64,000 nt of DNA from Cololabis saira. Taxonomy: Eukaryota; Chordata; Actinopteri; Beloniformes; Belonidae. The notes under the pieces were generated by a model. It made no database searches. It had not been told where the DNA came from and saw only the letters and a program-made list of their open reading frames with translations. Each line of letters opens with the position of its first letter. Within the stretch, counting starts at the first letter, position 1. Below, piece after piece: positions 27,503 through 42,500 of this stretch. The translations under genes were made by a program, and so were the position numbers. The DNA is taken from contig NC_084590.1 in NCBI RefSeq assembly GCF_033807715.1, forward strand, positions 35,305,505 to 35,369,504, given 5' to 3'.

Positions 27503-30500
27503 CAAGGTTTGTGGAGTTCTATGCAGGTTTTCACATGAACTGCATTGTTTTTTTGTTGCAGTTGGCTGATTCTGTTTGTTTGAGTTGCAGAAATGTGCAG
27601 CAGTTCTCCAGCTAAAGATACCCCGCCTATCCACCAGGAAGAGAAAAGAAGAAAAAAAATCCATACAATCATCTGCAAACCACACAGAACCATCTACAAT
27701 GCAAAGCGCAGCACTAGAGAAGATTATTGTATCTAATCAGCCATCTATCTGCCAGAAACATCATTATCACACTACCTTCACTGGCAGAGCAAGGAATATG
27801 CAGTTATTTCCAGGGTGAAATTTTATGGTAATAAATGCTAAGAATCAGATTAAGAGGCCGATATGTGAGACGTGATTCTACTGGGACATGGATAGAGTAA
27901 TTACTGGGCAATGTACAGTCCTATATTTCGGTGGGAGAAAGGGGAAGAAAAAAAGAAAAAGAATGCACTGATATATTGACAGAGTTAGGTAGCAGATGAG
28001 AGAGAAAGGCTTATCGACATACCATTTCAACTTAGATATTAATACATAACTGTTGGGTATGTGTCCTCCACTTGTCCGACTTTAATTATATTTTACTTTC
28101 CACGTCCATCATACTCCTCCTGTCCAATCCTTCTTACACTCGGCTTTTGCATCAGTTGTTTTCCTGCTTCTCTCTTCATATCTGCACTGGTTTTGCCCCA
28201 TCGCACTGTTCTCAGTACTAGTTCAGTCATTCAGACTGAAATGTCATTAAGATCTAATTAAGATGTCAGATGAGCTTGTGAACTCCTAAACAGCCCTCAT
28301 AATATGTGTGAGAAATTGCCAGCTGATCTGAATATTCCCTACAGATGTTACTGTGCCGGTGTGTGCTGCAAACACTACAACTCTATAAGCAGACGGGGAA
28401 AATATACTGTAAGTGCACAAAGGCACATCAGTACGAAAGCGTGCACACATCCTCACAAAGGCTGTCTATTTATTGCCTGGGGATGGTTTTTGCTATTTTT
28501 CCAACAAGTTAAGCATTTATATTGTAAATAAAGAGCATCTCACTAAAATATTGTCCTGGTGTGGCAGGGTAAACAGGAAACATGAAAGTACACTAATCTT
28601 TCTGCTCTGTCCTTTGGGGATGATACTCTCTTTTTTTTTACTTTGACAGGAATTCCTTCAGCTGCCGCCATAAAAAGAGCTTATTTTGATGTAATGTCTT
28701 ACAGCTCAGAGATGCTGCAGCAGACTGAGAATTAAAAATAAATAAATAAAACAAATTGTTCAGTCTCTCAATTTTCAATTAACACACAGACAGCCATTCT
28801 GCTACAAGACACTAATCTTTTGATGGAAATAACAACACTGAATGAAACCAAAAGGCTTCCATTATCTTTCTGAATAACTGTTAACTTAAGGTTGCAGATA
28901 TTTTCATTTTCACTCTTCGGTTTCTTAGCTTGAGAAAGCAAAGCCATTTTCAAAAGGGTGATAATAGTAGTTGGTCAATAAAGACTGATGATGCAACTTG
29001 GGGTCAATAGAATGATCAGTCAAAACACAATGCTTTACAACTAAACAGTCACACTAAAAATTAAAGCCACACTTTTTCCTGTTGTATTGATTTTCAATTT
29101 ACTTCAAATGCATAAATCCTCAGAACACAGAGACTTCATGTTGCTCTTTAAAAGGCTCTATATTTGGAGCAATCATGCCTGGAGGGTGTTAAATGCAATC
29201 TCAGCCTGAAATGTTCATTTGTTCCCGTCTCAGATATTCAGTCCCAGCAGTGTACCTGTACTGTAACGTGGCCCAAGATGTTTACGAATCAATCCTATCA
29301 TTCATTTTTATATAACACAGAATTTTGGGTTGGAAATTAAGAATTTATTGCACAAAAACAGAAAATGAAGTACAATTGACTGTTTAATCATATAGTGTAT
29401 AAATTAACATACAATACACCGTAGCTTGCCATGGTTCACTGTGTTCTAAAGCATGAAAACTGGTGACTTCATACAGTCAGTCCGGAAAGTATTCAGATTC
29501 ACTTTTCCCACATTCTTTTATGTTACAGCCCTATTGATAATAGGAATACATTCATTTTTTTCTCAGAATTCTACACAAAATACCCCATAATGACAACATG
29601 AAAGAAGTTTTGTTATGATTTTTGTAAATGTATAAAAAACTATAAATATCACCTGTGCATAAGTATTCAGAACGTTTGCCATGAAGCTCAAAATTGAGCT
29701 CTGGTTCATTCTGTTTCCACTGATCTCTCTCAAGTTGTTTCTACAGCTTAATCGGAGTCCACCTGTGGTGAATTCAGTTGATTGGACTTGATTTGGAAAG
29801 ACACACACCTGTCTATATAAGCTCTCACAGTTGGCAGTGCATGTTGCAACACAAACCAAACGTGAAGTCAAAAGAATTGTCTTCAGACCTCCGAAACAGG
29901 ATTGTTTCGAGGCACAAATCTGGGGAAGGGTACAGAAAAATGTCTGCTGCTTTGAAGGTCCCAGTGAGCACTGTGGCCTGCATCATCCTTAAATGGAAGA
30001 AGTTTGGAACCACCAGGAATCTCCCTAGAGCTGGCCGCCCGCCTAAGCTGAGCAATCGGGGGAGAAGGGCCTTAGTCAGGGAGGTGACCAAGGACCCGAC
30101 GGTCACTCTGTCAGAACTCCAGCGTTCCTCTGTGGAGAGAGGAGAAACTTCAAGAAGGACAACCATCTCTGCAGCAATCCACCAATCAGGCTTGTATGGT
30201 AGAGTGGCCAGGCGCCAGCCCCTCCTTACTAAAAAGCACATGGCAGCCCAACTGGAGTTTGCCAAAAGGCACCTGGAGGACTCTCAGACCATGAGAAAAA
30301 AAATCCTCTGGTCTGATGAGACAAAGATTAAACTATTTGGCATGAATTCCACGCGTCGTGTTTGGAGGAGAACAGGCACCGCTCATCACCTGGAGAACAC
30401 CATCCCTACAGTGAAGCATGGCGGTGGCAGCATCATGCTGTGGGGGTGTTTTTCATCAGCAGGACCTGGGCCACTAGTCAGGATTGAGGAAAAGATGAAT

Positions 30501-33500
30501 GCAGCCATGTACAGAGACATCTTGGATGAAAACCTGATCCAGAGTGCTGTTGACCTCAGACTAGGACGACGCTTCATCTTTCAGCAGGACAACGACCCAA
30601 AGCACACAGCCAAAATATCAAAGGAGTGGCTTCAGAACAACCATGTCAATGTCCTTGAGTGGCCCAGCCAGAGCCCAGACCTGAATCCCATCGAACATCT
30701 CTGGAGAGATCTGAAAATGGCTGTACACCGACGCTCCCCATCCAACCTGATGGAGCTTGAGAGGGTCTGTAAGGAAGAATGGGCAAAACTGCCCAAGAAT
30801 AGGCGTGCCAAACTTGTAGCAACCTATTCAAAAAGACTTGAGGCTGTAATTGCTGCCAGAGGAGCTTCTACAAGGTATTAAGCAAACGTTACGAATACTT
30901 ATGCTCATATGATTTCTTGTTATTTTCATTTTTAATACATTTACAAAAGTCGCATCAAAACTTCTTTCATGTCGTCATTAGGGGGTGTTTTGTGTAGAAT
31001 TCTGAGGAAAAAAAATGAATTTATTCTTATTATCAATAGGGCTGTAACATAAAAGAATGTGGGAAAAGTGAAGCGTTCTGAATACTTTCCGGACTGACTG
31101 TATATCTTAACTCTTAAATGTCTGTTGTTCCAAACACTCATTTGTCATGTGTCTTTGTTAGGCCCTAGTGCATATTCTGTGAGGATTCTACGTATATTTC
31201 ACTATCTAGTTTTAGTGTCCTTAGGACGTTGGCAACCAGAACATCATGGGTTTGTGCATTAATGTTCAGGAACACCAAAGAAAGCTTAAAGTGGTACTGC
31301 CTGGCATTTTATTGTAGTTACACGAGAGAAAACGGACAAAAAAAAAAAAAAAAAATCAGTTAATGCGAGTTAATCAGAGTACAAGTATTAACACTTGGGT
31401 GGCAGTGTTTCTTTGCTGCATACATTTGTGCATACGTGTAACTGCTGAATATAAAGATGGGGAGCTGGGACTGCCCTTATTAAAGTATCTCTCCTCCACT
31501 GTACCTGGCAGAGGAAGGCTGCAGCACCCTCCACGGTATGTCTCCTCATCAGATGACTGTGTTGCAAGAAAGACTTTTACATTTCAAATCTAATAATAGC
31601 AAAAGGTGGAGCACTGGCCTTGCAGGAAACAAAGTGACAAGCAGGTCAGGAAGATGGGTACAGGTGCAGCAACACTCCTGCTCAGTGGACACGGCAGGCA
31701 GATAGCTCAAATGAGAATACGCCGTGTTTGCATCCCAAATCAAGCCACCCGTGTGCTAACACCCACATACACAAACGTAAGTGCATAAATACACAATCTC
31801 ACATTACCCTGTGCACTGAACATGTGTGAACAGTTTCCTACATCTGGCAAAAGCTCATATTTTATTCCATTACATTTCACATATCATTCCCCCATATGGG
31901 CTCAGGTAGGGCACCAACATTTAGTTTGGTAAGAATTAAAAAAAAAAAAATTAATCATTGCAAGAGAATTAAAAAATGTGTAGAAATGTCCAAAACAATA
32001 AATAATTGTATGTATAGAAAGAAAATACAAAAGCATGAAAGTTGAAAAAGAACATGGGAGAGAAGAAGGAAAGAGAATAGATTACGGATTCATCATGATC
32101 CTCGGGTTGCAAGGGGGACACGAGGATGGCGATAAAGCAAAGAGAAAAACACCGACACAAATATGAAAATCTGGTTTGTAATATCATCAAACCTTATATC
32201 CATAATCTGCTTTCTGCACATATAAAATGGACAATATCCTAACTATTCCCCTCGAAGAATAAATCTGCCAAGAGGCACTGCGCAGGAGGATTAAATGACC
32301 TCTATTCCCCCTCATGCTGTCTATCTTCCACTTGATGCCCATCTCTCTCCTTCATTTTGTCTCATTATTATGAGAAAACAGGACTTTCGGTAGAAATCCT
32401 CGGTACCTTGTTATTCAAAGAAAATCCAAAATAAAATAGCAATAAAATGCGACAGTCGACCTGCAGTCATTGAACATCTGCCAGGAATGAGCAAACAGAG
32501 TGAGCAGTGAGCTAGCGATCACCGGATGATGCTTACACAGATGTTTTCAGTAATGCCATTAGATAATCCTTTAACTCCCTGAAAAACAAGATCATTACTG
32601 CATCTCATCTATTTGCCATGGCATTTATCCAAATGCCTCAGTAATAGGTCATTATACAGAAGAAAAGCCTAAAGCTTTATCAAGACATGACTCTAAACTA
32701 TATTAAAATTATTTTCATTAAACCAAACAAAGTCGTGAAACAGTTATAACTGACTCGTGTGTTGATATTGTTGTTGAAAGTGAAAAATCAACGCTAAGCC
32801 TACAACCAGGAACATGCCTAATCTTTACCGCTCTGTGGAAAATTATACAGAAAACTAAACAGAGTTTGACACCAAGGTTATCAGATCTGTGAGGGTATAA
32901 CGATAGGGATCAGGGTAAGCACAAAAAAGGACAGATAACAAGGGTATTAAGTGCAACTATACTTCCACAAGAACAGATTGCTAAAGCTTCCTTGAGGATG
33001 CTGTTCCTGTGTGAAATCAATCTCTTGTTTAGGCTTACGTAACTAATCATAACAAAGGCTCTCATGGAAATTAACAATCGTTATAGGGACCTAAGAAGGA
33101 ATAATTCATTCTAAAAATATCTTTAAAAAATCTGATGTGTTTAGATTTTCTGACAGTTGCTATCCCAACTCTTGCTTCTAACACAATTATAATCATTTTT
33201 TACACCTAATTTCAAAAGCTAAAAGGTGTCTCTGTTGCTGAAAATGATATTTTAGAAGCGTTTGCAAAGTAAGTAGCTTTTCAAATGTACAATCTTACAG
33301 GATAGAGCTACTTCTACAGCCATGTAAGGCATACTCTGTTTCTTTGTATTTTATTTTTTTTACATTTAGACAATTAATGTCAACTAAGGTTCCTCATCTA
33401 TAGAAAGCTGGATCATACACTGATGATAATCCTATTTATATCTGTGGACATATGCAATAGGCCAATTTTACAGCTTATTTCAGTACAGGAAAAAAGGGAA

Positions 33501-36500
33501 AAATACTGGATGACTCACTTTTAACTCAGCTGTCAAAAAAGACAATGTTCCATTAGTTCAATTAAAAACATAAATGTACTCAAACAAAGAAAAAATCAGC
33601 CGGGTACAAAAGAGCTCTAGTATCTATTCAAGTCCACTGCATGCAAAGACAGCAGAAGTGGACTTGAAAGCAGACTCGAGAGTAATTAGGTTTGTGTCGT
33701 TTTCACATCACAATATAATGTGTGAAGAGTTGGACTTCCTCATCAGTATCTACGGGTGTGGCGGCATGAGCACTGCTACCTCATAGCAAGAAGGCTCCTG
33801 CTTAGATTCCTGCGTTCTCTCTCTCTGTGCTTGCATGGGTTTCTTCTCATGGCCTAAAAAATAAACAAGTGTGGGGAATTGCAGAAAAACGCGGAGACAA
33901 TTTCCCATTCAAAAAACGTGTGTTGTTTATTAGAAAACCTCAGAACACTGAAACACAAAATGGAGCTGTCCAGCAGCTAGAACCGCATGGAGCTCAACGT
34001 CATGACCACCTTTAAAGGGGCCTCATCCCTGAACCATACTAGTTGCATGAAGGACAACATACTGCATTTAATAATGAACGGTGTGTAGGACCACACTTGA
34101 TAAATAAGGTGAATTATGTCCATAACATTCACTACACAAGTATGTTCTCTTGTAGGATTAAATAGTTATAGAAAATTGATAAATGTTCAATTGTATGTTG
34201 CTTTGAATAAAATTGTCTCCTTAATGCAATTATCTTTGGAATGCTGAGTTATATCTTTTGTCAGTCAGTCAATCATTGACGTATGTACTAACAACTCATT
34301 TAAGCCTTCACGGCCAACCGCACAATTTAAGCTTAAGCCCACGAGTGTGGGTTCATCTGTAGATGTTTTCAGTCTCGCTCGTCTCAACTTGGCCTCATGG
34401 TGGATGAGTTCAGATGTTCCCTGGAGTACAGAGCAACAAAATCCAAGGCGTGTTTTTACAAATTTCACACCTCACATTCATTAAATGTACAACAGCGAGA
34501 GCTAACGAAGTCAGTGCTTACTGTAATCTACTATGGGAACCAAACGGGGTGCAAAGGAAGTCAAACACATACTGTACTGCTTCTGCTAAAGAAACACATT
34601 TGTTTGAAAGTAATCCTCTTAATACACTCAACATTGGATAGGAATTATTTTGTTGGTCAAGTTTTTGAGCAGAATATAGAAAAATAAAAAATGCAGCTGA
34701 CACAGAGAGAGAAGGGCAGGTCCAACTCCAGCTGACTTTAACTGCCTGAAAACTCATCTATGTTTCAGTAGATTCCTGAAAAGGTTTTATTCAAAACAAA
34801 AAAAAGTAAAAATATATATAACTCATGTTGCATTCAAATGTATTGAGTATGGTATACCTTTGGAGTGAAGAGCAAGAAAGGGGAAAAAAAAAATATACAA
34901 GGTCGCGTCATCACATCAGTAATGTATTCACTTTTCTGACACTTTCAACAGTCTCGGAAATATAACAGAAAAGGTGATTCTCTCCCTGCAACCCAAAACA
35001 TAGCTGTCTTGGTGGAGGATTTGTTTATAATAACAGGAACGTGATAAAAAAAAACCTAAAGGGGGCCTATTATGGCATCTAATACCTATTTTAAACAGGC
35101 CTTGAATGTATTAAAAACAAGCTTTTGATTGTTTTTGCTAAATAAATTAGAAATTCAGCCTCTGAGCCATGTCTTTATCATCCCATTCTCTAACCTCATT
35201 ATCTATGAGGGATTCTGAGTGGGAGGGGTGGCTATGATAATGAGGCTCTGTGCTGATTGGCTGCCTGAATGACGCGATACACAGATACAAAAAAATGGCT
35301 GAAGCTCCGGCCGGCGGAGTTAGTTGTTGTTGTTGTTCCGGCCAGAGTTAATTGTGGGCGTGGTTTCACGCATCGGAGGCCAACGTATGTAAATCGCGCC
35401 CGTCGTTACGTAACGACGGGAGCAGAATCTTAACGGCTCGTAGGAGCCACATCACACTGGATGGCTCATCCGGGCGGCTGTACAGACACTGCAGAATTTG
35501 GTTGCTTTCCTCCTTCTCTGAGTTGGCAGGCTGAGGGGAGAACACTTTATATATGTTAAAGCAAGAAAAAACATGTTTTTCATAATAGATCCACTTTAAA
35601 AGTGAGGCTTTACATAAGCTTTCAGGCTTGGTGTGTGTTCCAGTTCAATGGTTAGAACCGTGTTATTTTTAGATTAGCAATACAACCACACAAAACGAAG
35701 ATGTGGACAAAATATAAGTATTAATTTCAGCACTTCTCATCTTTTCTACCAACTATTTTCTAGACCTGTATGTCAACTCTGAAAAAACAACCACGGTAAA
35801 ACCCTCTCCTTGTAGTGACTGATGAGGTCACAGCCATCTAACCCGCCTTTCATCTACCCTTAAGGCTTCTCTCCATCATTTGTCACTTGGCTCTCTCTAC
35901 TCATTTCACAGTCTCTGTCTCTCCCTCTCTCTTTTTTAAAGTTTTTTTTAAACCTCCGTTCTTATGCTCCCTTTCAGAATGTTTCTGAGCTGCTGTCTTT
36001 TATTACATCTTTCACTTAATAGGTTTCTGTCAACCCAGAGAGATAGGGCAGTCCAAAAGATTGTTTTCATTTATGGTCATTTCCAGATGGGTGTCTCATA
36101 CTAGCCCATTCAAGGATGTTAATTCTCAACAATCATTCTGTGAAAATCATATTGTGTTTTTCTTTTTCTCAAACAACTATTCATATTTGTAATCCCTTTA
36201 ATTTGGGCGTCCATGTCTAAATGTCAAATTATTAATGAAATAGAGCAATTAATGTTCAACAGAATGAAATATAATTGTATGTTTTCTCGACTGCGACTCT
36301 TTTTTCCTCATTCTACTGGGCTAACTTTCAACATTCAATGATTAATGACACATTGTTAAAGACTAATTTGAAATTCTCAATGTTCCTCCAAAGCAAAAAG
36401 TTCAAATTATGGCTTCATAATTTCTTCCCCTGGCACTTTGTCATTTATTTTCTTTCAAAACTGCTGATTTCGCAGCCTGAATCTGTCTTTCCACAGTTTC

Positions 36501-39500
36501 TCAACTGCCACGGTGGTGTCAATTGAATTATTGCGAGAAGATATTTTACAAGCACTTTTTTCTCTTCTCATACATTCTTTCCAGTCTGTGGATTATATTA
36601 CATGACTCTCTCTGAATGCAATTACACAGCCATATGCCAGAGACTGTGCCATCTGAAATGAGAACGATTACGGTGTGTCAGAGTGCTTATATTGTGGGGA
36701 AAACAGTAGGGAAAAGAAGGACTAGAACCTGCAGGACTATGCATTGCCTATTTCCGTCTACTCATTGCTGAGAAGAGTGTAATTTGCTTGTATCATTACT
36801 TAATAAATAAGTGCTCATTGGCCTTAATGCACCGTTAGCGTGACTACTCGTGTTTGAGTTACAGCCAAAGTGACCATTGGTTTTCCCTTCCTATCTCTAG
36901 AGGGAATCAATTGTACTTTTCATGACAGCCGAGGCAAATTCAAAGGTTTTCTCTTTCAACGTATCATATTTCACGGTGTCAGCACTGATCAGAATTTCCA
37001 GTTAGCCAGAGCATGATCTGATATGATTACGTGTGCAAAAAAGAAGCTGGTGAACGCTGTGGTGGTCCTCTAGCTTTTCTGTGAGGAGAGGAGGGATGTA
37101 AAGGTGGCTCACTCACATCAACCACAGCAGATTTCAATCTGAGAGCCACCAATGAGATGTCAATACTGAAAAATGACATAGAGGGACTTTCCTCAGGTAG
37201 GTCATAGTAACATACTATAACGTTTTTCATGTCTTCTTTGATAATGGACTTTAGCGTATATCTTGTTACACCCTGGAGCTCCCTGTACAGGGGGCAAATG
37301 CCATATGAGAACACAAGCCTGAAATCAGGCAGGGCATAAAGGGATTAGGGGTGGGCAAAAATATCGATATGGCAATATATCGCGATACTTTTCCAGCCAA
37401 TTCAATATTGATATTAAAAATTTGAATATCGATTTTTTTTTTTTTATTAATATTTTTTATCCCCGATTTTTTTCCCATTCTATCACCCAGTGCTCCTACC
37501 TAAGTGACAGTCCTGGGCATTGCCACACTCTACCAACCCTGGGAGGGCCCTGCACTGAGCTCAGGTTTTATTTCACGTTTTATTTCATATTATAATTTAT
37601 TTTTTATATAACACAATTGCCTGTCTTTAAAAAATGAAAAATAATGGACAGAGGTTTATTTTTTTATGGATTTATATCTATACTGACTGATCACTGTGCC
37701 TGTCCTTGGTTTTAGTACCCATCTTTCTTGTGTTTATTATCATTTGCCACATAATTAAAGCAACCTCATACTGAATTTAATGTTAATTTCATATGATGTA
37801 AATAATATGAAAAACATATACAAATAAGTTGTAACTTTAGCTTGTATAGTTATAATAAAACATATATACAACTTGGATTTTAAGATGTGTAATGCATTTT
37901 TAAAATTTTCGGTGAACTATGTAGAATATAATAATCGGGATATCGCAATGTGTATCGTATCGTGGCTCAAGTATCGTGATGCGTATCGTGAGGTCCTTCC
38001 CAATACCCACCCCTAAAAGGGATATTATATTGGTTAGGGTGACTAAAATGAACAAATGTGAGAAAAATAAACATCTACATGCTTGGTTTACATGATATAA
38101 CAGAAAAAGAAGAAAAATATTCCCCTCCAAATAAAAATACGGTACCAGGCAAAGGGCTTAGCCACCCCCCTGACTCATCTTGCCCTCTTTGGCGTTTTTT
38201 CTAGAGGATGTCACCAAGCAACACAACAACCTCACTGATGCTGACAGGTTTCTTCTGGCTTTGCAGTTGGTTGTTGAGGTATTGCTTGAGCAGTAAGAAA
38301 GTGGCTGACAGGAGAGGTAATTAGACAGCCTGTGGTTCTTTAGGTGAAGCTGGAGCTCAAACATGAATATCTCACAAATGAGAATTTCAAATAACTGAAG
38401 TGCCGACAGAAGTGAGAGCTAGCAGGCACACAGTCATCAAGCACATATTTGCACGTACACCTGCACATTCAAACATACCAACACACACTTTGGTTCCCTC
38501 GCTTATGCCAGCTCTGCTGCTACAGCTCAGCTGTGCTGTGGGCGCTGCGAAATACTGTGACGATGTGAGGGGAAGAAGGCGTTAGAGGCTCCTACAAGGC
38601 TCCTTACTAATGCTAGATTTGACATTTACCCTGGGAGGCTGTGGGCTGTGGCTGCCGCTCTCGCAGAAATGATTCAACCTGCTGTGCAAAATGAAATCTA
38701 TTCTGATGGACCTAGACGGGTAGGACCTATAGATGTCTGGGGGCTGTGCGGGGCTATACTGTATCCAGATTTACCAACACACAACACTCCACACAACTGT
38801 TACCTGAGCCATTTAGGGCCTATGTTGGCTGTTATCAAGGGTAGTACATGATGGGGGGAGACAGAAAAGCAGGTACAGTATGTCAGTGAGATCACAAAGT
38901 GAGTGTCTTCCCTCACACTTTTTTTTTTTTGGAATTGCTCATACAAGCCCGCAACTCCCAGGCACCCTGACAGTGAATCAAGCGTCTGTACAGCAGCTCG
39001 GCTCGCCGGTCAGACTTGACTGAATTTTGCTCTTGTTCTGACAGCATTGTAAGTGAAGGTCTCCCATTTTTCTGGTATTCTTCTTTAGTCCCACAGTACA
39101 CTAAACAGAAAGTCTGTAGTCAGGCGTACTTTGATGATAGCACTAGATAAACCTTTAGGGATCACTGAAGTAATTAAGTAATAGTCAAGTTTCACAGCAG
39201 AGTCCTACCACAATACTTTAGTGCAGTTCGCCGACAGACACCCCAAAGCTTGTTGCTGTCAAACTGCTCATTTCCAAGATCTCCATTGATATAGGTACAT
39301 ACTGGAAATGATCGCCAGACCAGTACACAGTATACACGGCATAAGACATTGTATATGCAGCATGTAGTATCCATTTACAAAAACAGGAAATATTTGCTGC
39401 CTAGAGACGAAGATGAGACCTGAGCATCAAGGTCTTTGGTGTAACATCTGACTGAAAGCCGCAGAGCTGTGCTAAATAAGTCATCGTCATGTTATTCTGA

Positions 39501-42500
39501 AAAATGATTGACATGAAATTAAAAATAAGAAAAATATAACACTAAAAAAAGGTTTATTTAAAAAAAATAAAAGATTTTTGGCTTTCATATCTTTAAGCCC
39601 CTTATTGACAACACTGTTCACGCTCAAAACGTAGAGAGAGAAAGCCTTTTCTTTTTTACCCAATTTTTGTTATTATTGGAGTAATTTATCGTGAAATCAA
39701 TTCAGTTTCTTGGGGGGGCGATTAGATCAAGTGCTCTACTATACATATATCCTGCAAAGCCCTATTCAGTCATGAAAAGGAACATTTCATTTTTCATTCC
39801 CGACTTATTTCCTCGAACATCAGCATGGATTCAGCCTTATGAGCTCAGCAAATTTGCACAATTTCAGAAAAACAAGACCCCTGAGCTCAGAAAGTGCAAT
39901 ATATCAATTCAGAGGAAATAGACACCCTGTTCTCTGCTAGAATGGCTTTTTTTTTCTCTCCACTCTCAGAAAAATTGCACCAGTAAACACTGCAGCAAAT
40001 TCATAAATGTAACATTCAAGCCTAGAAAGAGACAGCAGACGAACCATCAAAGACAATCAAAAGCATATGGTGCAGCGACAGCACATGCATCACTGCCTGC
40101 CTGCACAAAATTCACTTTGTTTCAAAAGATTCTTCTCTCATTTTCCTTTGAAAGCTCATTTAAGCCTTTGAATTATGTGATAATGTCAACACTATGAATG
40201 AAATAAATTGCAATAAACAGATTCAGATAAGGGAGATAAAGGTAGACTTGCACTGTAATAAACACATTTACATTATAATTAAATAAAATAAACGCAAACA
40301 TTAGAGTAGACAATGTAGGTATGTTACAATCTACATTCATACACAGCCACCTAGTATTATATTTTACAATTATATATGCAAAATGTTTTTCATAAGTGTT
40401 GCAAGTCTACTTCTTATTTCATTGTTACATTTTATTTCAACACTTGGCTTCTTTTGGTCTTGCTATCGCTGTGTAAAGCACTTTTGGTAACCATTGTGTT
40501 TGAAAATGCTATAAGTAAACAGGAGCTAAATTAAAGTGAATGCAATGCAGCCATCAGTGTAATAGGGAATAATAGTAATATTATGTTCCAGATTATGATT
40601 GACAAACAGATTTGAACTTTTAATGAGGAACTGATGCAGCTTCTGAGAGCTGGGTGCAAAAGCTGTTAAAACTTCTACATTTAAAACGGAAAATACACAA
40701 ATGTATTAGCTTTCAACAAAAGTGTTAAGGTTTAACATTTGATAAATGATGGTTAAACATGTACAAAACTAAATAAACAAATCAAAAACTGGCTGCCATC
40801 AACAGCGGTGTAAAAACATGAGTGAAAAGGAAACTATTATACAGTCAGGGCCGCCGCAAGGGGTGTGCGAACCGTGCGACCGCACGGGGCCTCGCGCCCC
40901 AGGGGGCCTCGCGCTCAATTTTTTTTTTTTCAAAAATTTTTTTTTTTCGTTTTTTTTCGTTTTTTCCCTTATAAATATCAACAGTCACGTTCCATTACAG
41001 ACCTAAATGTGTACTAGTCTCTGCATATCAATAAATATACGTGCAATGATGCGCGTGTCTGTTGTTCAATACAACTGATCAGACCAAGCGCAGACACAAG
41101 CTGCTCTGATCCAGACGGGTGGAGTTGGAACAAACTGTCACACAATGTCGAGAGAACGAGACAGATTCAGGAAATTTCCATCAGGGGATGAAAAAAGAAA
41201 AAAACTAAAGAAAATGGAAGAGTTTAATGCCTCTCTGAAAGGCTAGTTTGATAAATTTGTTACAAAAATCACCGATCCGACCGGGTCTCAAGCAGCCGTG
41301 GGGCCCCGCGTCGAGGCAAGAGATGATGATGAGGCAGGGGAAGATATCCAGTATTTTGCTAATTGGAGAGTTAAAATTGACCCGAAAAACCATTTCGCAC
41401 AGGGCCTCGCAAATCTCGCAGGCGGCTCTGTATACAGTACTATTGTGATATTCTGATCAAAAATATGTAAAAGACAATTCATTTAAAGAAAAAAAAAGAA
41501 AAGAATTCTGGAAATGATGCCATCTTGTGAAAAAGAGCATGTCAGATTACATTTCCCTTTCAGCTCTATTTCTGTTTTGAAATTAGATTCTGTTACTTTA
41601 GTGCCACATTTAAGGTTGTGCGTTGCACTTTTATAGTGTAATAACCAGCTGTTTTCTCCATAAAACTCTAATACATACACTTGTGGAGTCAGCTCCTTTT
41701 ATGCATTTTATACTGATAGCTGCATTACAATATTTGCTTTCACAACATTAAAGTCAACAAGAGGACGGAATATATCGCATTCAACATTTGAAATGGATCA
41801 AAAACACACCTATATGTTATGCAAGACGTTTGCACAAAATCCGTTCTTATCTTTGGACAACTATGATGAAATGTTTTGATCCACTTCAAATGTTAACCAC
41901 TGTAATTTGACGACCGGCAGGCTGTGCCTGAGCAGAAAATAAGCCCTTATTGTATAGCAAGCAAGACGGTGGGGGCCAGCATAATACAGCGGGACTAGGT
42001 AAGCTGCTATAATTGCATCTCTGCTGACTAGGCAGTCGGACCGAAAGATCAATCAATCTTAAATGGCAAATTTAACTGATGCAATTATCAAATCACAAAG
42101 GTCACAACCATTTAAGCAGCTCCAAAAATGTGTTATTATAGGAATTTTGTTATATCCTGTGGCAACACAATGAACATGTGCCAACATCAGTAAAAGCACC
42201 AAAGGCAGTGGTAGAATGATCTGCAACAAAAAAAAGGCATATAAGTAAGTAATAGTTAGTTTTTAAAGTATTATGTAGTTAATAATGAACTGAAGATTGA
42301 TTTTTCAAACATTATATTACAGTACGAATTGTAATCTAAAAATCTGTTAGAAATATTGTGATTACAGGCCGCTGGGTGACACAATGGTTAAAGCAAGCCG
42401 CCCATGTGCTGAGGCTACAGTCCTCCTGCAGCGGTCACAGGTTCAAGTCCTGGCCTGCCACCCTTTGCTGCATGTTGTCCCGGTTCTCTCTCTCTAACCC

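Noticed and set aside
38158..38364. 68-codon minus-strand frame as an exon
   Set aside because: No recognised domain; it lies inside the dph1 intron without paired splice sites.
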